Part shown: positions 1 to 7,904 of the stretch, in pieces
Layout: every line of letters starts with the position of its first letter
Numbering within the stretch: the stretch's first letter is position 1
Source: Gammaproteobacteria bacterium
GTDB taxonomy: Bacteria; Pseudomonadota; Gammaproteobacteria; Pseudomonadales; Balneatricaceae
Direction: 5' to 3'
Assembly (NCBI GenBank): GCA_028598985.1
Contig: JAQRMV010000018.1
Coordinates: 1-35,517 of the forward strand
Length of the DNA: 35,517 nt
The notes under the pieces: model-generated
Database searches by the model: none
Told to the model about the DNA's origin: nothing
What the model saw: only the letters and a program-made list of their open reading frames with translations
Program-made: the position numbers and the translations under genes

Positions 1-27
1 TGCGAGTTTATGAGGTAGAATCATCGT

Positions 28-95
28 AAGCCTTGTCTGTATCACCCATTGGGTGTTGGTGCGTTTTGTCACAAACCATTATACAGCCAAGGCTT
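28..95. repeat. Long imperfect inverted repeat in the 1-155 non-coding stretch
   Basis: Positions 28-42 and 81-95 are inverted copies of each other with one mismatch in 15 (AAGCCTTGTCTGTAT against the reverse complement of ATACAGCCAAGGCTT). The enclosed 43-55 is itself a dyad, CACCCA-T-TGGGTG. The result would be a 68-nt cruciform or branched RNA hairpin. It lies downstream of the peroxiredoxin gene, and no U-run follows the structure on either strand, so it is not a simple terminator. A weaker dyad (AGGGTGT at 127-133, ACACCCT at 146-152) lies nearer the peroxiredoxin stop. I see no gene in 1-155. It could be a miniature mobile element, an mRNA 3' structure, or the end of a feature outside the window. 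Confidence 0.5.
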
Positions 96-155
96 CCTGA
101 GTTTTAGTGTTTTCTATCTAGGGATTAGGGTGTATACATACTCTGACACCCTTGC

Positions 156-683
156 TTAGGACTTTATGGCAGCCAGCACGGACTCTGCAGAACTCACAGA
201 AAAAGGGTCGGCGCCATGATTGTCTTCACGGCCGGGCTCTTCTAACCAATGCTCAACCACTCCATTATCAACCACCATAGCATAGCGCCATGAGCGAGGG
301 CCAAAGCCTATATTGTGCTTGTCTACTAGCATGCCCATTTGACGGGTGAATTCACCATTGCCATCGGGGATGAATTTAATGTTTTTAATGCCTTGATCGA
401 GCATCCATTTACGCATCACAAAGGTGTCGTTAACCGACAACACATACACTTCGTCTATGCCAAGTTGTTTTAGTTCTTTATAAGCCGCTTCAAAACCGGG
501 TACTTGCATGGTGCTGCAAGTGGGCGTAAAAGCGCCAGGTAGGGAAAATACGACTACTTTTTTATCTTTAAAAATGTCATCGGTGGTGAGGTCTTGCCAG
601 CGAAACGGATTGTCGCCGCCGATAATGGCGTCGCGCACGCGGGTTTTAAAGGTGATTTGGGGTACTGAAATTCCTGTGTTCAT
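156..683 (-). CDS. Peroxiredoxin, Prx5 type
   Basis: This is a 175-aa thiol peroxidase that reduces hydrogen peroxide and organic hydroperoxides in the cytoplasm. The motif PGAFTPTCS places the peroxidatic cysteine at residue 56, with the family's Thr/Pro context around it. No glutaredoxin domain is fused at the C-terminus, unlike the Prx5-Grx hybrids of some gammaproteobacteria, so the reductant is probably supplied in trans. No signal peptide is visible. The gene is divergent from oxyR across about 150 bp, which suggests control by that peroxide sensor. The ATG at 681-683 fits the family N-terminus. Confidence 0.93.
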   Translation of the reverse strand: MNTGISVPQITFKTRVRDAIIGGDNPFRWQDLTTDDIFKDKKVVVFSLPGAFTPTCSTMQVPGFEAAYKELKQLGIDEVYVLSVNDTFVMRKWMLDQGIKNIKFIPDGNGEFTRQMGMLVDKHNIGFGPRSWRYAMVVDNGVVEHWLEEPGREDNHGADPFSVSSAESVLAAIKS

Positions 684-797
684 TGGTCGTGCTCCTATTT
701 GTACAAATGCTCAGTTGCGAACTTGTGTTTAGCTAATCGACAATTTACTGCAGCCGATGGACCTAGTGTGCAGCACTGAGTATTATTTGTATAATCG

Positions 798-809
798 TTA
801 TAATTATAA
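798..809. promoter_or_regulatory. AT-rich palindrome in the prx-oxyR divergent promoter region
   Basis: TTATAATTATAA is a perfect 12-bp palindrome, 25 bp upstream of the oxyR start and inside the 684-833 divergent intergenic region. It also offers TATAAT-like -10 hexamers on both strands. I could not find a convincing full OxyR four-half-site operator, so assigning it as the shared promoter core is inference. Confidence 0.3.
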
Positions 810-833
810 TTTCTAATAGGTAATTCCAATCAC

Positions 834-1772
834 ATGTTAAGCCTTAAGGACCTCAGTTATCTTGTTTCGTTGAATGAGCTGCGCCATTTTGGTAAGGCTG
901 CAGCGGCCTGCCATGTGAGCCAGCCTACATTAAGTGGCCAGCTCAAAAAGCTGGAACATCAATTAGGGGTTCAGCTTATAGAGCGTGGTAGCAATAGAGT
1001 GATTTTAACCCATGTGGGTTTAGAAATTGCTCAACGAGCAAAAGCTATGGTGTTACAGGCTCATGAAGTGGAAGAGCTTGCCAGAACATCTAATACACCT
1101 CTTACGGGGCGTCTAAAACTTGCCGTAATTCCGTCTCTTGCACCTTATTTGATGGCCAAGACCGGAGCGAGGGTGGGTGCATTGTTGCCGGAACTAAAAA
1201 TTGAATTACATGAGTTAGAAACCGCTGAATTGTTGCGTCAACTGAGAAACGGGGATATTGATGTTGGCATTTTAGTATTACCCCAGGCACAAGCGGGTTT
1301 GCGTAGCCTTAGTTTATGGAGGGAGCAGCTTTGGCTGGGAGTAGGCCGTGAGCATGAATGGGCACATAGAACTCAGGTGACTCGAACACAATTGTTGAGC
1401 GACAAGATGGGGGCGGAGTTGATTTTGTTACAAGAAGGCCATTGTTTAGCAGATCAAGCCCAACAGCTATGTCAGCTTAAGAGCCAATCTCAAGCGTTTA
1501 GAGGAGCAAGTTTAGAAACCTTGAGATATATGGTGTCGGCTGGAAATGGTGCGACTTTGGTTCCTCAGTTAAGTATGGAAGCCTGGATTAGCCATGGCGA
1601 AGATAGAATTGTTTATATTCCTATTACGGAACCTAAACAAGCCCGTGAGATTGGATTTTTAGCTCGTACGGGGAGTGCATATTGGCCTTGTGTGGAGGCA
1701 CTTCACGAAGTCATGACAAGCGTATTACCCTCCGTCTCTACGGGTACTCAAACCGTACCTCTAGTGATTTAG
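834..1772 (+). CDS. oxyR: Hydrogen-peroxide-sensing LysR-type regulator OxyR
   Basis: This 312-aa LysR-family activator has an N-terminal winged helix (about residues 1-60) and a periplasmic-binding-like regulatory domain. The OxyR hallmark is present: EGHCLADQAQQLC, with redox cysteines at 204 and 213, matching Cys199 and Cys208 of the E. coli protein. Oxidation of this pair to a disulfide switches the activator on. The divergent peroxiredoxin is its obvious target. The gene converges on arsJ with only 24 bp between stops. The residues after about 300 are Ser/Thr-rich and not conserved in the family. Confidence 0.95.
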   Translation: MLSLKDLSYLVSLNELRHFGKAAAACHVSQPTLSGQLKKLEHQLGVQLIERGSNRVILTHVGLEIAQRAKAMVLQAHEVEELARTSNTPLTGRLKLAVIPSLAPYLMAKTGARVGALLPELKIELHELETAELLRQLRNGDIDVGILVLPQAQAGLRSLSLWREQLWLGVGREHEWAHRTQVTRTQLLSDKMGAELILLQEGHCLADQAQQLCQLKSQSQAFRGASLETLRYMVSAGNGATLVPQLSMEAWISHGEDRIVYIPITEPKQAREIGFLARTGSAYWPCVEALHEVMTSVLPSVSTGTQTVPLVI

Positions 1773-1796
1773 AAGGCAAGATTATCCTGGGTATAG

Positions 1797-3023
1797 TTAG
1801 GCTGACCTAGCCATGGTGCGAGTAATATAAGCGGCGCCTGATACCAAGATAGTAGACAACACCAAACAGGCAATCAACCCAAATTGCAAAAATACCCAGC
1901 CAGAAAGCAAGGTGCCTAATAGCCGTCCAGCGGCGTTGGCCATGTAGTAAAATCCCACGTCCAAAGCCACTTCGTCTGTTTTGGCAAGGGCCAGAATCAG
2001 ATAGCTGTGAAGGCTTGAATTAACCGCAAACACAAAACCAAAAATTGCTAATCCCAGCACCAGTACGGCGGCATTATGCCAATAAAAATGCAACCCAAAG
2101 GCGATGGCGAGGGGCACTAAAAGCAGGGCCACTTGCCACCTAAATGCCGTTTGGTGGGCATAGCGCAAAGTGCCCGATGGGTGAGTGTGATGGACTTTTT
2201 TAGTTAACACAGGGGTTATCATTTGTACCAAACCATAGCCTACAATCCAGGCGGCTAAAAACCCGCTCACTTGCCAAAAGGCCCAGCCAAGTTGCTGCGC
2301 AAGATATACCGGTAGAGCCACCACAAACCATACGTCACGTGCAGCAAATAAACACAAGCGGGCGCTGCTAAGCCGGTTAATGGCAGTGTTTTTAGATAAA
2401 ATTTGAGTGATTTTTGGCGGCTGCTTGCTGCGCCCTAAGTCTGCTTTCAGGTACTTAAGGCTGAGTAACCAAACTGCCCCAAGGCCAATGAGCATAATGA
2501 CAATGCTGGTGTAAAATCCATACAGGCTTAGCAACACGCCACCCAGAAAAAACCCGCCACCTTTTAAGGCATTTTTTGACCCTGTAAGTAGCGCCACCCA
2601 GCGGTAAAGCTTGGTGCTATTTTGTGCTGGTCGTAAAACTTTAACGGCGCTTTTAGCGCTCATTTTATTGAGGTCTTTGGCGATGCCAGAAATGGCTTGG
2701 GCCGCCATAACCCATACTACCGTGAGAAAATTCGGACCAACTAATAACATACTCAGGGCTAGCAGCTGTAAACCCAAACCTATATTCATGGTGCGGTTAA
2801 GGCCGATACGGGCTCCCAGGTAGCCGCCTAATAAGTTGGTGACTACCCCAAATAGTTCATAAAAAATAAACATTAAGGCGATTTGTAAGGCGTTGTATCC
2901 TAAGCTGTGAAAATGCAATACCACCAACATGCGCAAGGCACCGTCGGTCAGGGTAAAGGCCCAGTAATTACCGGTGATAATGGCATATTGTCTTAGGCTG
3001 CTATCGCCGCTGGCATGCTGCAT
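1797..3023 (-). CDS. arsJ: Organoarsenical efflux transporter ArsJ (MFS)
   Basis: This is a 408-aa major facilitator protein with about 12 hydrophobic segments. The N-terminal block YAIITGNYWAFTLTDGALRM, followed by a VVLHFHSLGY stretch, is typical of ArsJ. ArsJ exports 1-arseno-3-phosphoglycerate, the unstable product formed when glyceraldehyde-3-phosphate dehydrogenase uses arsenate in place of phosphate. Its partner GAPDH lies immediately upstream. The gap stop codon and the arsJ start overlap by one base (TAATG), which implies translational coupling. No arsR or arsC is seen nearby. Confidence 0.92.
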   Translation of the reverse strand: MQHASGDSSLRQYAIITGNYWAFTLTDGALRMLVVLHFHSLGYNALQIALMFIFYELFGVVTNLLGGYLGARIGLNRTMNIGLGLQLLALSMLLVGPNFLTVVWVMAAQAISGIAKDLNKMSAKSAVKVLRPAQNSTKLYRWVALLTGSKNALKGGGFFLGGVLLSLYGFYTSIVIMLIGLGAVWLLSLKYLKADLGRSKQPPKITQILSKNTAINRLSSARLCLFAARDVWFVVALPVYLAQQLGWAFWQVSGFLAAWIVGYGLVQMITPVLTKKVHHTHPSGTLRYAHQTAFRWQVALLLVPLAIAFGLHFYWHNAAVLVLGLAIFGFVFAVNSSLHSYLILALAKTDEVALDVGFYYMANAAGRLLGTLLSGWVFLQFGLIACLVLSTILVSGAAYITRTMARSA

Positions 3024-4033
3024 TAGTGATCGCTTGCGCAGATGTATCGGGCCAGTTCAGCGGCGCGATTAACGTAACCCCACTCATTGTCGTACCACAA
3101 ATAAAGCTTAACCTGAGTGCCGTTAATCACCATGGTGGACAATGCGTCAACAATACAGGAACGTGGATCTGTACGGTAATCAATAGACACCAACGGACGT
3201 TGTTCAAAACCCAAAATACCCTTCAGTGCACCAGATTCTGCTGCCGCCTGAAGTAACCCATTGACCTCTTCCACACTGGTTTCACGTTGCATTTCAAACA
3301 CGCAATCTGTCAGTGATGCGTTGGCTAAGGGCACCCTTACGGCGTGGCCGTTAAGCTTGCCTTTTAAGTCGGGAAAAATGTGCGTAATGGCGGTTGCCGA
3401 ACCTGTGGTGGTAGGGATCAAACTCATGCCACAAGCCCTAGAGCGCCGCAAGTCTTTATGGTGAGCGTCGAGTATGGTTTGGGTGTTGGTGATGTCGTGT
3501 ATGGTGGTCATGGAGCCGTGGCGGATACCCAGTGCTTCATGGAGCACTTTTATGGCAGGGGCAAGGCAATTGGTGGTGCAGGATGCGGCCGTTACTAACT
3601 GATGTAGTTGGGGCTGGTATTGTGTGTGATTCACCCCAACCACAAGGTCTAGGACACCCCCTTGTTTTACCGGTGCGGTCACTAACACACGTTTAACGCC
3701 CTGGTCTAAGTAGGCTTGCAACAGGGCCTTGGTTTTAAATTGGCCACTGGCCTCTATGACTAAATGGCATTTGCTCCAGTCGCTCGATTCTGTACTGGTA
3801 TTTTGCGTGTAAACAAGGCGGTGCCCGTCAATAGTGATGGCCTTGTTGTGGCCCTTAATTGCCGCGTTCCAAGTGCCATGAATGGAATCAAATTTGAGCA
3901 AATGAGCCGTGGTGGAGGCATCACCAGCGGGGTCATTAAGTTGAATAAAATTAAACTCGGGCCACTGCCATGCGGCGCGTAAAATAAGGCGCCCCATGCG
4001 GCCACAGCCGTTAATACCTACGTTGATGGACAT
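3023..4033 (-). CDS. gap: Glyceraldehyde-3-phosphate dehydrogenase paired with ArsJ
   Basis: This is a 336-aa type I GAPDH. The N-terminal [10 protein letters not shown] is the NAD-binding Rossmann motif. [10 protein letters not shown] carries the catalytic cysteine at residue 152, and [10 protein letters not shown] lies near the C-terminus. Because it is co-transcribed with arsJ, its likely job is to make 1-arseno-3-phosphoglycerate for export during arsenate stress, rather than central glycolysis. An upstream in-frame ATG at 4096 would add 21 unconserved residues. I chose 4033 because the family begins directly with the Rossmann strand, although no strong ribosome binding site precedes it. 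Confidence 0.92.
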   Translation of the reverse strand: MSINVGINGCGRMGRLILRAAWQWPEFNFIQLNDPAGDASTTAHLLKFDSIHGTWNAAIKGHNKAITIDGHRLVYTQNTSTESSDWSKCHLVIEASGQFKTKALLQAYLDQGVKRVLVTAPVKQGGVLDLVVGVNHTQYQPQLHQLVTAASCTTNCLAPAIKVLHEALGIRHGSMTTIHDITNTQTILDAHHKDLRRSRACGMSLIPTTTGSATAITHIFPDLKGKLNGHAVRVPLANASLTDCVFEMQRETSVEEVNGLLQAAAESGALKGILGFEQRPLVSIDYRTDPRSCIVDALSTMVINGTQVKLYLWYDNEWGYVNRAAELARYICASDH

Positions 4034-4096
4034 AATAAAACGTTGCAAAGAAACTAGATAAGGGTATTGTACCCGCATATTAAGGAGTTGAGTCAA

Positions 4097-4333
4097 GTGC
4101 AGGTGACACAGATGATAAAAACAGGGTTATACCGACATTATAAAGGGGCTGCGTACCAAGTCATCGACACGGTACGCCATTCAGAAACGGATGAAGAACT
4201 GGTGCTTTACCGTGCCTTATACGGTGAGAGAGGCTTATGGGTTAGGCCTTTAAAAATGTTTATGGAAACTGTGGAGGTTGGTTCCGAGCAACTTCCGCGC
4301 TTTGCTTACCAAGGAATTTCAGTGCCATCATAG
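4097..4333 (+). CDS. DUF1653 family small protein
   Basis: This small (78-aa) protein matches the DUF1653 pattern: [14 protein letters not shown], an [20 protein letters not shown] block, then LWVRPLKMF. The family's function is unknown and it is cytoplasmic. I chose the GTG at 4097 because AAGGAG at 4082-4087 sits 9 nt upstream. An ATG at 4112 would give the more compact family length, and an ATG at 4067 lies before the Shine-Dalgarno and is unlikely. The gene is divergent from gap. Its last 28 bases overlap the 3' end of the converging dehydrogenase gene, so the two mRNAs could pair. Confidence 0.8.
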   Translation: MQVTQMIKTGLYRHYKGAAYQVIDTVRHSETDEELVLYRALYGERGLWVRPLKMFMETVEVGSEQLPRFAYQGISVPS

Positions 4334-4986
4334 TTAAAGAAGTGGCCGCTATCCTTAGTTGTTACCTTCTTCAATACTTGTCGCAGGCCATTCACACTTG
4401 TGGATGTATCAATAAGGCCATTGGGGCCTCCCATATCCGTGCGTACCCAGCCTGGGTGCAACGCCACCACTTTAATGCCCATTTCGGTCAAATCAATAGA
4501 CAAGCTTTTAACCACCTGGTTAACAGCCGTTTTGGAAGAGCGATAAAGGTAAAGAGAGCCGCTGTCGTTATCGTCGATACTGCCCATCTTCGAACTGATG
4601 ACGGCAAAAGTGCCCTTATTGGTCACTAGATTGCCGTGCAAAGCTTGGGCTATTAGCAGCGGTGCTACACTGTTGACGTTGAACACTTCTAGCCATTGCT
4701 GCCTAGACACGGTGCTTAATGCTTGCTGCCTTGGTCCATAAATTCCGGCGTTGTTAATGATTAAGTCCAGTTCCACACCATCAAGCTGTGTTTGTAGGGC
4801 CGATATGCTGGCGTCATTGGTGACATCTAACGGCAGCATGGTCAGCTGCTCGCAGTCTAATGCAGTCAGTGCGTCCCCGGTTTCGTTGCGATAGGTGGCG
4901 TACACGCGCCAACCATTAGCTAAATATTGTTGCGTAAATTCTAGCCCAATGCCACGGTTGGCACCGGTGATTAATAGCTGTTTCAT
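4306..4986 (-). CDS. Short-chain dehydrogenase/reductase
   Basis: This is a 226-aa classical SDR. TGANRGIGLEF at the N-terminus is the glycine-rich dinucleotide-binding motif. NNAG is at about residue 78-81, and the catalytic Tyr148-x3-Lys152 pair lies in LYRSSK, with serines at 131-132. The length and pattern fit the C-factor/CsgA-like subgroup. The substrate cannot be predicted. The gene stands alone on the minus strand and converges on the DUF1653 gene with overlapping 3' ends. Confidence 0.88.
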   Translation of the reverse strand: MKQLLITGANRGIGLEFTQQYLANGWRVYATYRNETGDALTALDCEQLTMLPLDVTNDASISALQTQLDGVELDLIINNAGIYGPRQQALSTVSRQQWLEVFNVNSVAPLLIAQALHGNLVTNKGTFAVISSKMGSIDDNDSGSLYLYRSSKTAVNQVVKSLSIDLTEMGIKVVALHPGWVRTDMGGPNGLIDTSTSVNGLRQVLKKVTTKDSGHFFNYDGTEIPW

Positions 4987-5105
4987 ATGCTGTGGTTCAC
5001 GGATTAAAAGGTCGCTTTAGCTTAGAGCAACGCAGCCGTGTGAGCAAATGTTGCCAATTTACTTCAATTTACACCTCTGGGTTGGTGATAGTGGCTCGTG
5101 TTGTT

Positions 5106-5128
5106 GTATGATGCGAGTTCTTTCATAC
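5106..5128 (+). promoter_or_regulatory. Inverted repeat upstream of the CopL-like gene
   Basis: GTATGA (5106-5111) and TCATAC (5123-5128) are perfect inverted 6-mers with an 11-bp spacer, ending 21 bp before the likely start at 5150. The 17-bp arm spacing suits a dimeric regulator, but the function is a guess. No MerR-type promoter like the one before the copA operon is present here. Confidence 0.25.
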
Positions 5129-5149
5129 TATTTGTGCCTAAGTTTGTCT

Positions 5150-5485
5150 ATGCGTCGAATGCTTATCACCTTGCTGGCTGTTGGTTTGCTGCTGTTATCG
5201 GTAGGCAAAAGTTATGCTAGTGTAGATGTTCCCGTATCTAACGCTGGTCATGAAGTAATGGTCATGGCGGCAGGCACCATGGCAATGGCGGAAACCTGTG
5301 AAGATATGGGCGCCAAGGGTGACGGGCTGTTTAGTCATTTTAGTTGCCACTTAAATATGACCTCTTTAATTACTGGTTATCATGTTGTGGGGCTTACGGG
5401 CCTGCCGTTACCTGATTACAATTACCAGTTCAGTAGTACAGTACACATACAACCTCTGTTCACCCAACCTCCCCAACTTGCTTAA
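5150..5485 (+). CDS. Small secreted Met/His/Cys-containing protein, CopL/DUF2946-like
   Basis: This is a 111-aa predicted exported protein. Residues 1-23 form a signal peptide (MRRMLITLLAVGLLLLSVGK then SYA). The mature part holds Met-rich and Cys/His elements (EVMVMAAGTMAMAETCEDMG, then SHFSCHLNM) that could bind copper. In length and composition it resembles small proteins found beside copper-resistance genes, but I do not see a diagnostic domain. The next genes downstream are three c-type cytochromes and then a copper ATPase with its regulator. An upstream ATG at 5048 would add 34 residues in front of the signal peptide and was rejected. Confidence 0.6.
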   Translation: MRRMLITLLAVGLLLLSVGKSYASVDVPVSNAGHEVMVMAAGTMAMAETCEDMGAKGDGLFSHFSCHLNMTSLITGYHVVGLTGLPLPDYNYQFSSTVHIQPLFTQPPQLA

Positions 5486-5575
5486 ATAATTTCTCTCATT
5501 GCTTAGGCGCGTCACTTTTTCGTGGGCGCTCAAAAACACTCCAATGACCTTGGTAAGAACTTATTAGGCACAACA

Positions 5576-5986
5576 ATGAACCCTAAATTTAAGCTAGCAG
5601 TTTACTTATTATCAGCATTGCTTTTGGCAACCCCTATTTATGCAGACCACACAACAAACCACGTAGATGTAGAGGTAGGCAATTTATCTTCTTTGGCCAG
5701 CAAAGGCCGGCTGGTGTTCAATACCAATTGCGCATCGTGCCATGGTGTGGATGCTGCCGGTGGCACAGGTGGACCACCATTAATTCACAGTATTTATAAC
5801 CCTGGCCATCATTCCAATGTCGCCTTTATTCGAGCTGTGCGCAGCGGAGTTCGTCAGCATCATTGGCAATTTGGCAATATGCCACCCCAACAGCACGTCG
5901 CCTTTGGTGACATGGTTTTTTTGATGAAATTCATACGTGAAGTGCAGCAACAAAATGGTATTGAAACCAAGGTTCATAAAATGTAA
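5576..5986 (+). CDS. Periplasmic monoheme c-type cytochrome
   Basis: This 136-aa protein has a signal peptide (residues 1 to about 23, ending PIYA) and one heme c site, NCASCHG. The later His/Met-rich segment (HHWQFGNMPP) probably supplies the axial methionine. The fold fits class I cytochrome c. It would carry electrons in the periplasm, but the partner is unknown. Three cytochrome genes in a row next to copper genes suggest a copper-associated redox role. A GTG at 5522 in the same frame would add 18 hydrophilic residues before the signal peptide, so the ATG at 5576 is preferred. Confidence 0.82.
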   Translation: MNPKFKLAVYLLSALLLATPIYADHTTNHVDVEVGNLSSLASKGRLVFNTNCASCHGVDAAGGTGGPPLIHSIYNPGHHSNVAFIRAVRSGVRQHHWQFGNMPPQQHVAFGDMVFLMKFIREVQQQNGIETKVHKM

Positions 5987-5989
5987 TTG

Positions 5990-6017
5990 TTTGGGCTGAG
6001 TAGTCGATCAGCCCAAA
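5990..6017 (+). other. Intercistronic hairpin between two cytochrome genes
   Basis: TTTGGGCTGA (5990-5999) and TCAGCCCAAA (6008-6017) form a perfect 10-bp stem with an 8-nt loop, starting 4 nt after the cytochrome stop. No U-run follows, so it is more likely an mRNA-stabilising or partial-attenuation element than a full terminator. Confidence 0.5.
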
Positions 6018-6038
6018 GCGATAACCAGAAGGTACATA

Positions 6039-6509
6039 ATGATGATGAACAGGATAAAGCAAATAACCTATTTGGCATTAACCCTTGTAGGTGTGTTAAG
6101 TTTTTCATACTCAAGTGCCCATAGCGGTGCGACGGGCGTGGTTAAACAGCGTATGGATGCTATGTCTGATATGGCCGACGCGATGAAGGTTATGGCGAAT
6201 GTTGTGAAGGGTAAGCAGGCGTACGATGCGCAATTGTTTGTAGCCAAGGGCAATATTATTGCCAACCACAGTGCAATGTTGGTTGATTTGTTTCCAGTAG
6301 GATCAATTCAAGCGAGTAGCGAATCTACTTTACTCATTTGGCAGCAATGGGACGATTTTGTGAGCTTGGCCGATAGCACAAAGGCCAGCGCCGATAAAAT
6401 GGTGTTAATGGCCGAGGAGGGCACAGCCCTGCGGCCAATGATTAAGCAATTTGTTAAGTTGGGTGGTGGCTGTAAAGCCTGCCATAAAGACTACCGTAAG
6501 AAGAAATAG
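6039..6509 (+). CDS. Cytochrome c prime family protein
   Basis: This 156-aa exported protein has a signal peptide to about residue 27. It is predominantly helical and has a single heme site very near the C-terminus (CKACHKDYRKKK). That layout is diagnostic of cytochrome c', a four-helix-bundle heme protein that binds NO or CO in other bacteria. AGAAGG precedes the start at a suitable distance. The start could be the third Met. It sits between two class I cytochromes and is probably co-transcribed with them. Confidence 0.88.
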   Translation: MMMNRIKQITYLALTLVGVLSFSYSSAHSGATGVVKQRMDAMSDMADAMKVMANVVKGKQAYDAQLFVAKGNIIANHSAMLVDLFPVGSIQASSESTLLIWQQWDDFVSLADSTKASADKMVLMAEEGTALRPMIKQFVKLGGGCKACHKDYRKKK

Positions 6510-6513
6510 GCGT

Positions 6514-7356
6514 ATGAACATGTCTCGTTATTGGTTGTTGTTATTGTTGGGCATTGTGCCTAACGCATTTGCCGAATCACAAAAGGCGTCGGTTTCCCGT
6601 GGCGAATACGTGTTCAATACTGGGGGTTGTGCGTCTTGCCATACTAAGGATCAAGCCTTGGCAGGGAATGTGGAGTTGGTGACGCCATTTGGAACTTTTT
6701 TCAGCCCCAATATCACACCCGACACCCAATATGGTATTGGTGGCTGGAGTGATGCTCAGTTTGTTAAAGCCATGCGCGAAGGGATAAGCCCGGCTGGAGG
6801 ACACTATTATCCGGCATTTCCCTATACCGCCTACGCAAGTATGCCCGTGCAGGATTTGATAGATTTAAAAGCCTACTTAGATGCGCAAGATCCGGTATCT
6901 CAACCCACCTTGCCTCATGATTTGGGCTTCCCCTTTAATCAACGTGTTTTGTTAGGAGTATGGAAGTTTTTTAATGACGTAGACCCATGGCTTGCAAACC
7001 CTAACAAGAGTGCCAGTTGGAACCGAGGCAGTTATCTTGTTAATGGCCCTGGTCACTGCGCCCAGTGCCATACCCCCAGAAACATTATCGGTGGATTGCA
7101 GTCGGGCGTAGGCATGGTGGGTACTGAGCAAGGCCCAGACGGTGAAAAAGTCCCCGCCTTGCTCGACTTAACGCAAGCGGCTTTTGGTGCGTGGAATATA
7201 GATGACATCACTTTTGCTTTAGAGGTTGGCATGACGCCCGAGGGTGACTTTTTAGGGGGCAGTATGAGCCACGTGTTGGACAACACTACCAGCAAAATGT
7301 CACCCCAAGATTTAACCGCCATGGCAGAATACCTATACTCCCTCAATAACCCGTAA
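6514..7356 (+). CDS. Diheme c-type cytochrome
   Basis: This 280-aa exported protein has a signal peptide ending about ANAFA and two class I heme domains: GGCASCHT near the N-terminus and GHCAQCHT about 175 residues later. The arrangement resembles cytochrome subunits of membrane dehydrogenases (alcohol, gluconate or fructose type). No dehydrogenase partner is present here, so its electron donor is unknown. The ATG at 6514 is preferred over an upstream ATG at 6451, which overlaps the cytochrome c' gene. It ends about 110 bp before the regulator of the copA operon. Confidence 0.88.
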   Translation: MNMSRYWLLLLLGIVPNAFAESQKASVSRGEYVFNTGGCASCHTKDQALAGNVELVTPFGTFFSPNITPDTQYGIGGWSDAQFVKAMREGISPAGGHYYPAFPYTAYASMPVQDLIDLKAYLDAQDPVSQPTLPHDLGFPFNQRVLLGVWKFFNDVDPWLANPNKSASWNRGSYLVNGPGHCAQCHTPRNIIGGLQSGVGMVGTEQGPDGEKVPALLDLTQAAFGAWNIDDITFALEVGMTPEGDFLGGSMSHVLDNTTSKMSPQDLTAMAEYLYSLNNP

Positions 7357-7389
7357 TCGAGTGTTGATCTTTGGTCCAATACCCAAAGT

Positions 7390-7421
7390 TTGACCTATGT
7401 GTAACACTTAGGTTCTATAAT
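7390..7421 (+). promoter_or_regulatory. MerR-family metal-responsive promoter and operator
   Basis: TTGACC (7390-7395) and TATAAT (7416-7421) are separated by 20 bp, the over-long spacer typical of promoters activated by MerR-family DNA distortion. The spacer is filled by a 21-bp dyad: ACCTATGTGT (7393-7402), a central A, and ACACTTAGGT (7404-7413), with one mismatch between arms. The ACC...GGT ends match CueR-type operators. It precedes the merR-type gene and copA, so the regulator controls its own operon. Confidence 0.85.
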
Positions 7422-7466
7422 GCGCTTAGAAACCACAAAGATAAGCGTTATTGCTGGAGGTAAATA

Positions 7467-7904
7467 ATGAAAACCGTCAGTCAGCTGGCCAAAACCGCAA
7501 AAGTAAGTGCCGAAACCGTGCGCTACTACAGCCGTTTGGGTTTGTTAGAAGCGCAGCGTGATCCGCAAAACGGTTATCAGTTATTTGACCAACAGGCGGT
7601 ACAACGATTGGCTTTTATCAGCCAATCTAGGTCTTTGGGTTTTAGCTTAAAAGATATACAGGCCATATTGAAACATACCACCAAGGGGGATTCGCCGTGC
7701 CCAATGGTGAGGGATATGCTGCGCCAACGCGTGCCTTTGGTGGCGGAAAAAATACGCATGTTAGAGGCGCAAATGAAACGTATGCAGCAGGCTTTAGAGC
7801 AATGGCAAAGCATGCCGGATGGGGTTCCAGATGGCCACCGTATCTGTCATTTAATTGAAGAGTGGCACACCCCTATGACTGAGGTTGAACATCATGACAA
7901 GTAA
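7467..7904 (+). CDS. MerR-family heavy-metal-responsive regulator (CueR/ZntR-like)
   Basis: This 145-aa activator has an N-terminal winged helix-turn-helix (ETVRYYSRLGLL), a long dimerisation helix (about residues 85-115) and a C-terminal metal loop. The cysteines are unusual for a CopA partner. Cys78 (SPCPMVRD) matches ZntR Cys79, where CueR has serine, and Cys127 (RICHLIEE) matches the late ZntR cysteine. The CueR Cys112/Cys120 loop is not recognisable. The operator and the neighbouring copper ATPase point to copper, but the ligand set does not prove it. GGAGG lies just before the start, and the gene overlaps copA by 11 nt. Confidence 0.9.
   Translation: MKTVSQLAKTAKVSAETVRYYSRLGLLEAQRDPQNGYQLFDQQAVQRLAFISQSRSLGFSLKDIQAILKHTTKGDSPCPMVRDMLRQRVPLVAEKIRMLEAQMKRMQQALEQWQSMPDGVPDGHRICHLIEEWHTPMTEVEHHDK

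Noticed and set aside
28..95. Integron attC site
   Set aside because: The GTTRRRY/RYYYAAC ends are lacking and no integrase or cassette is nearby.
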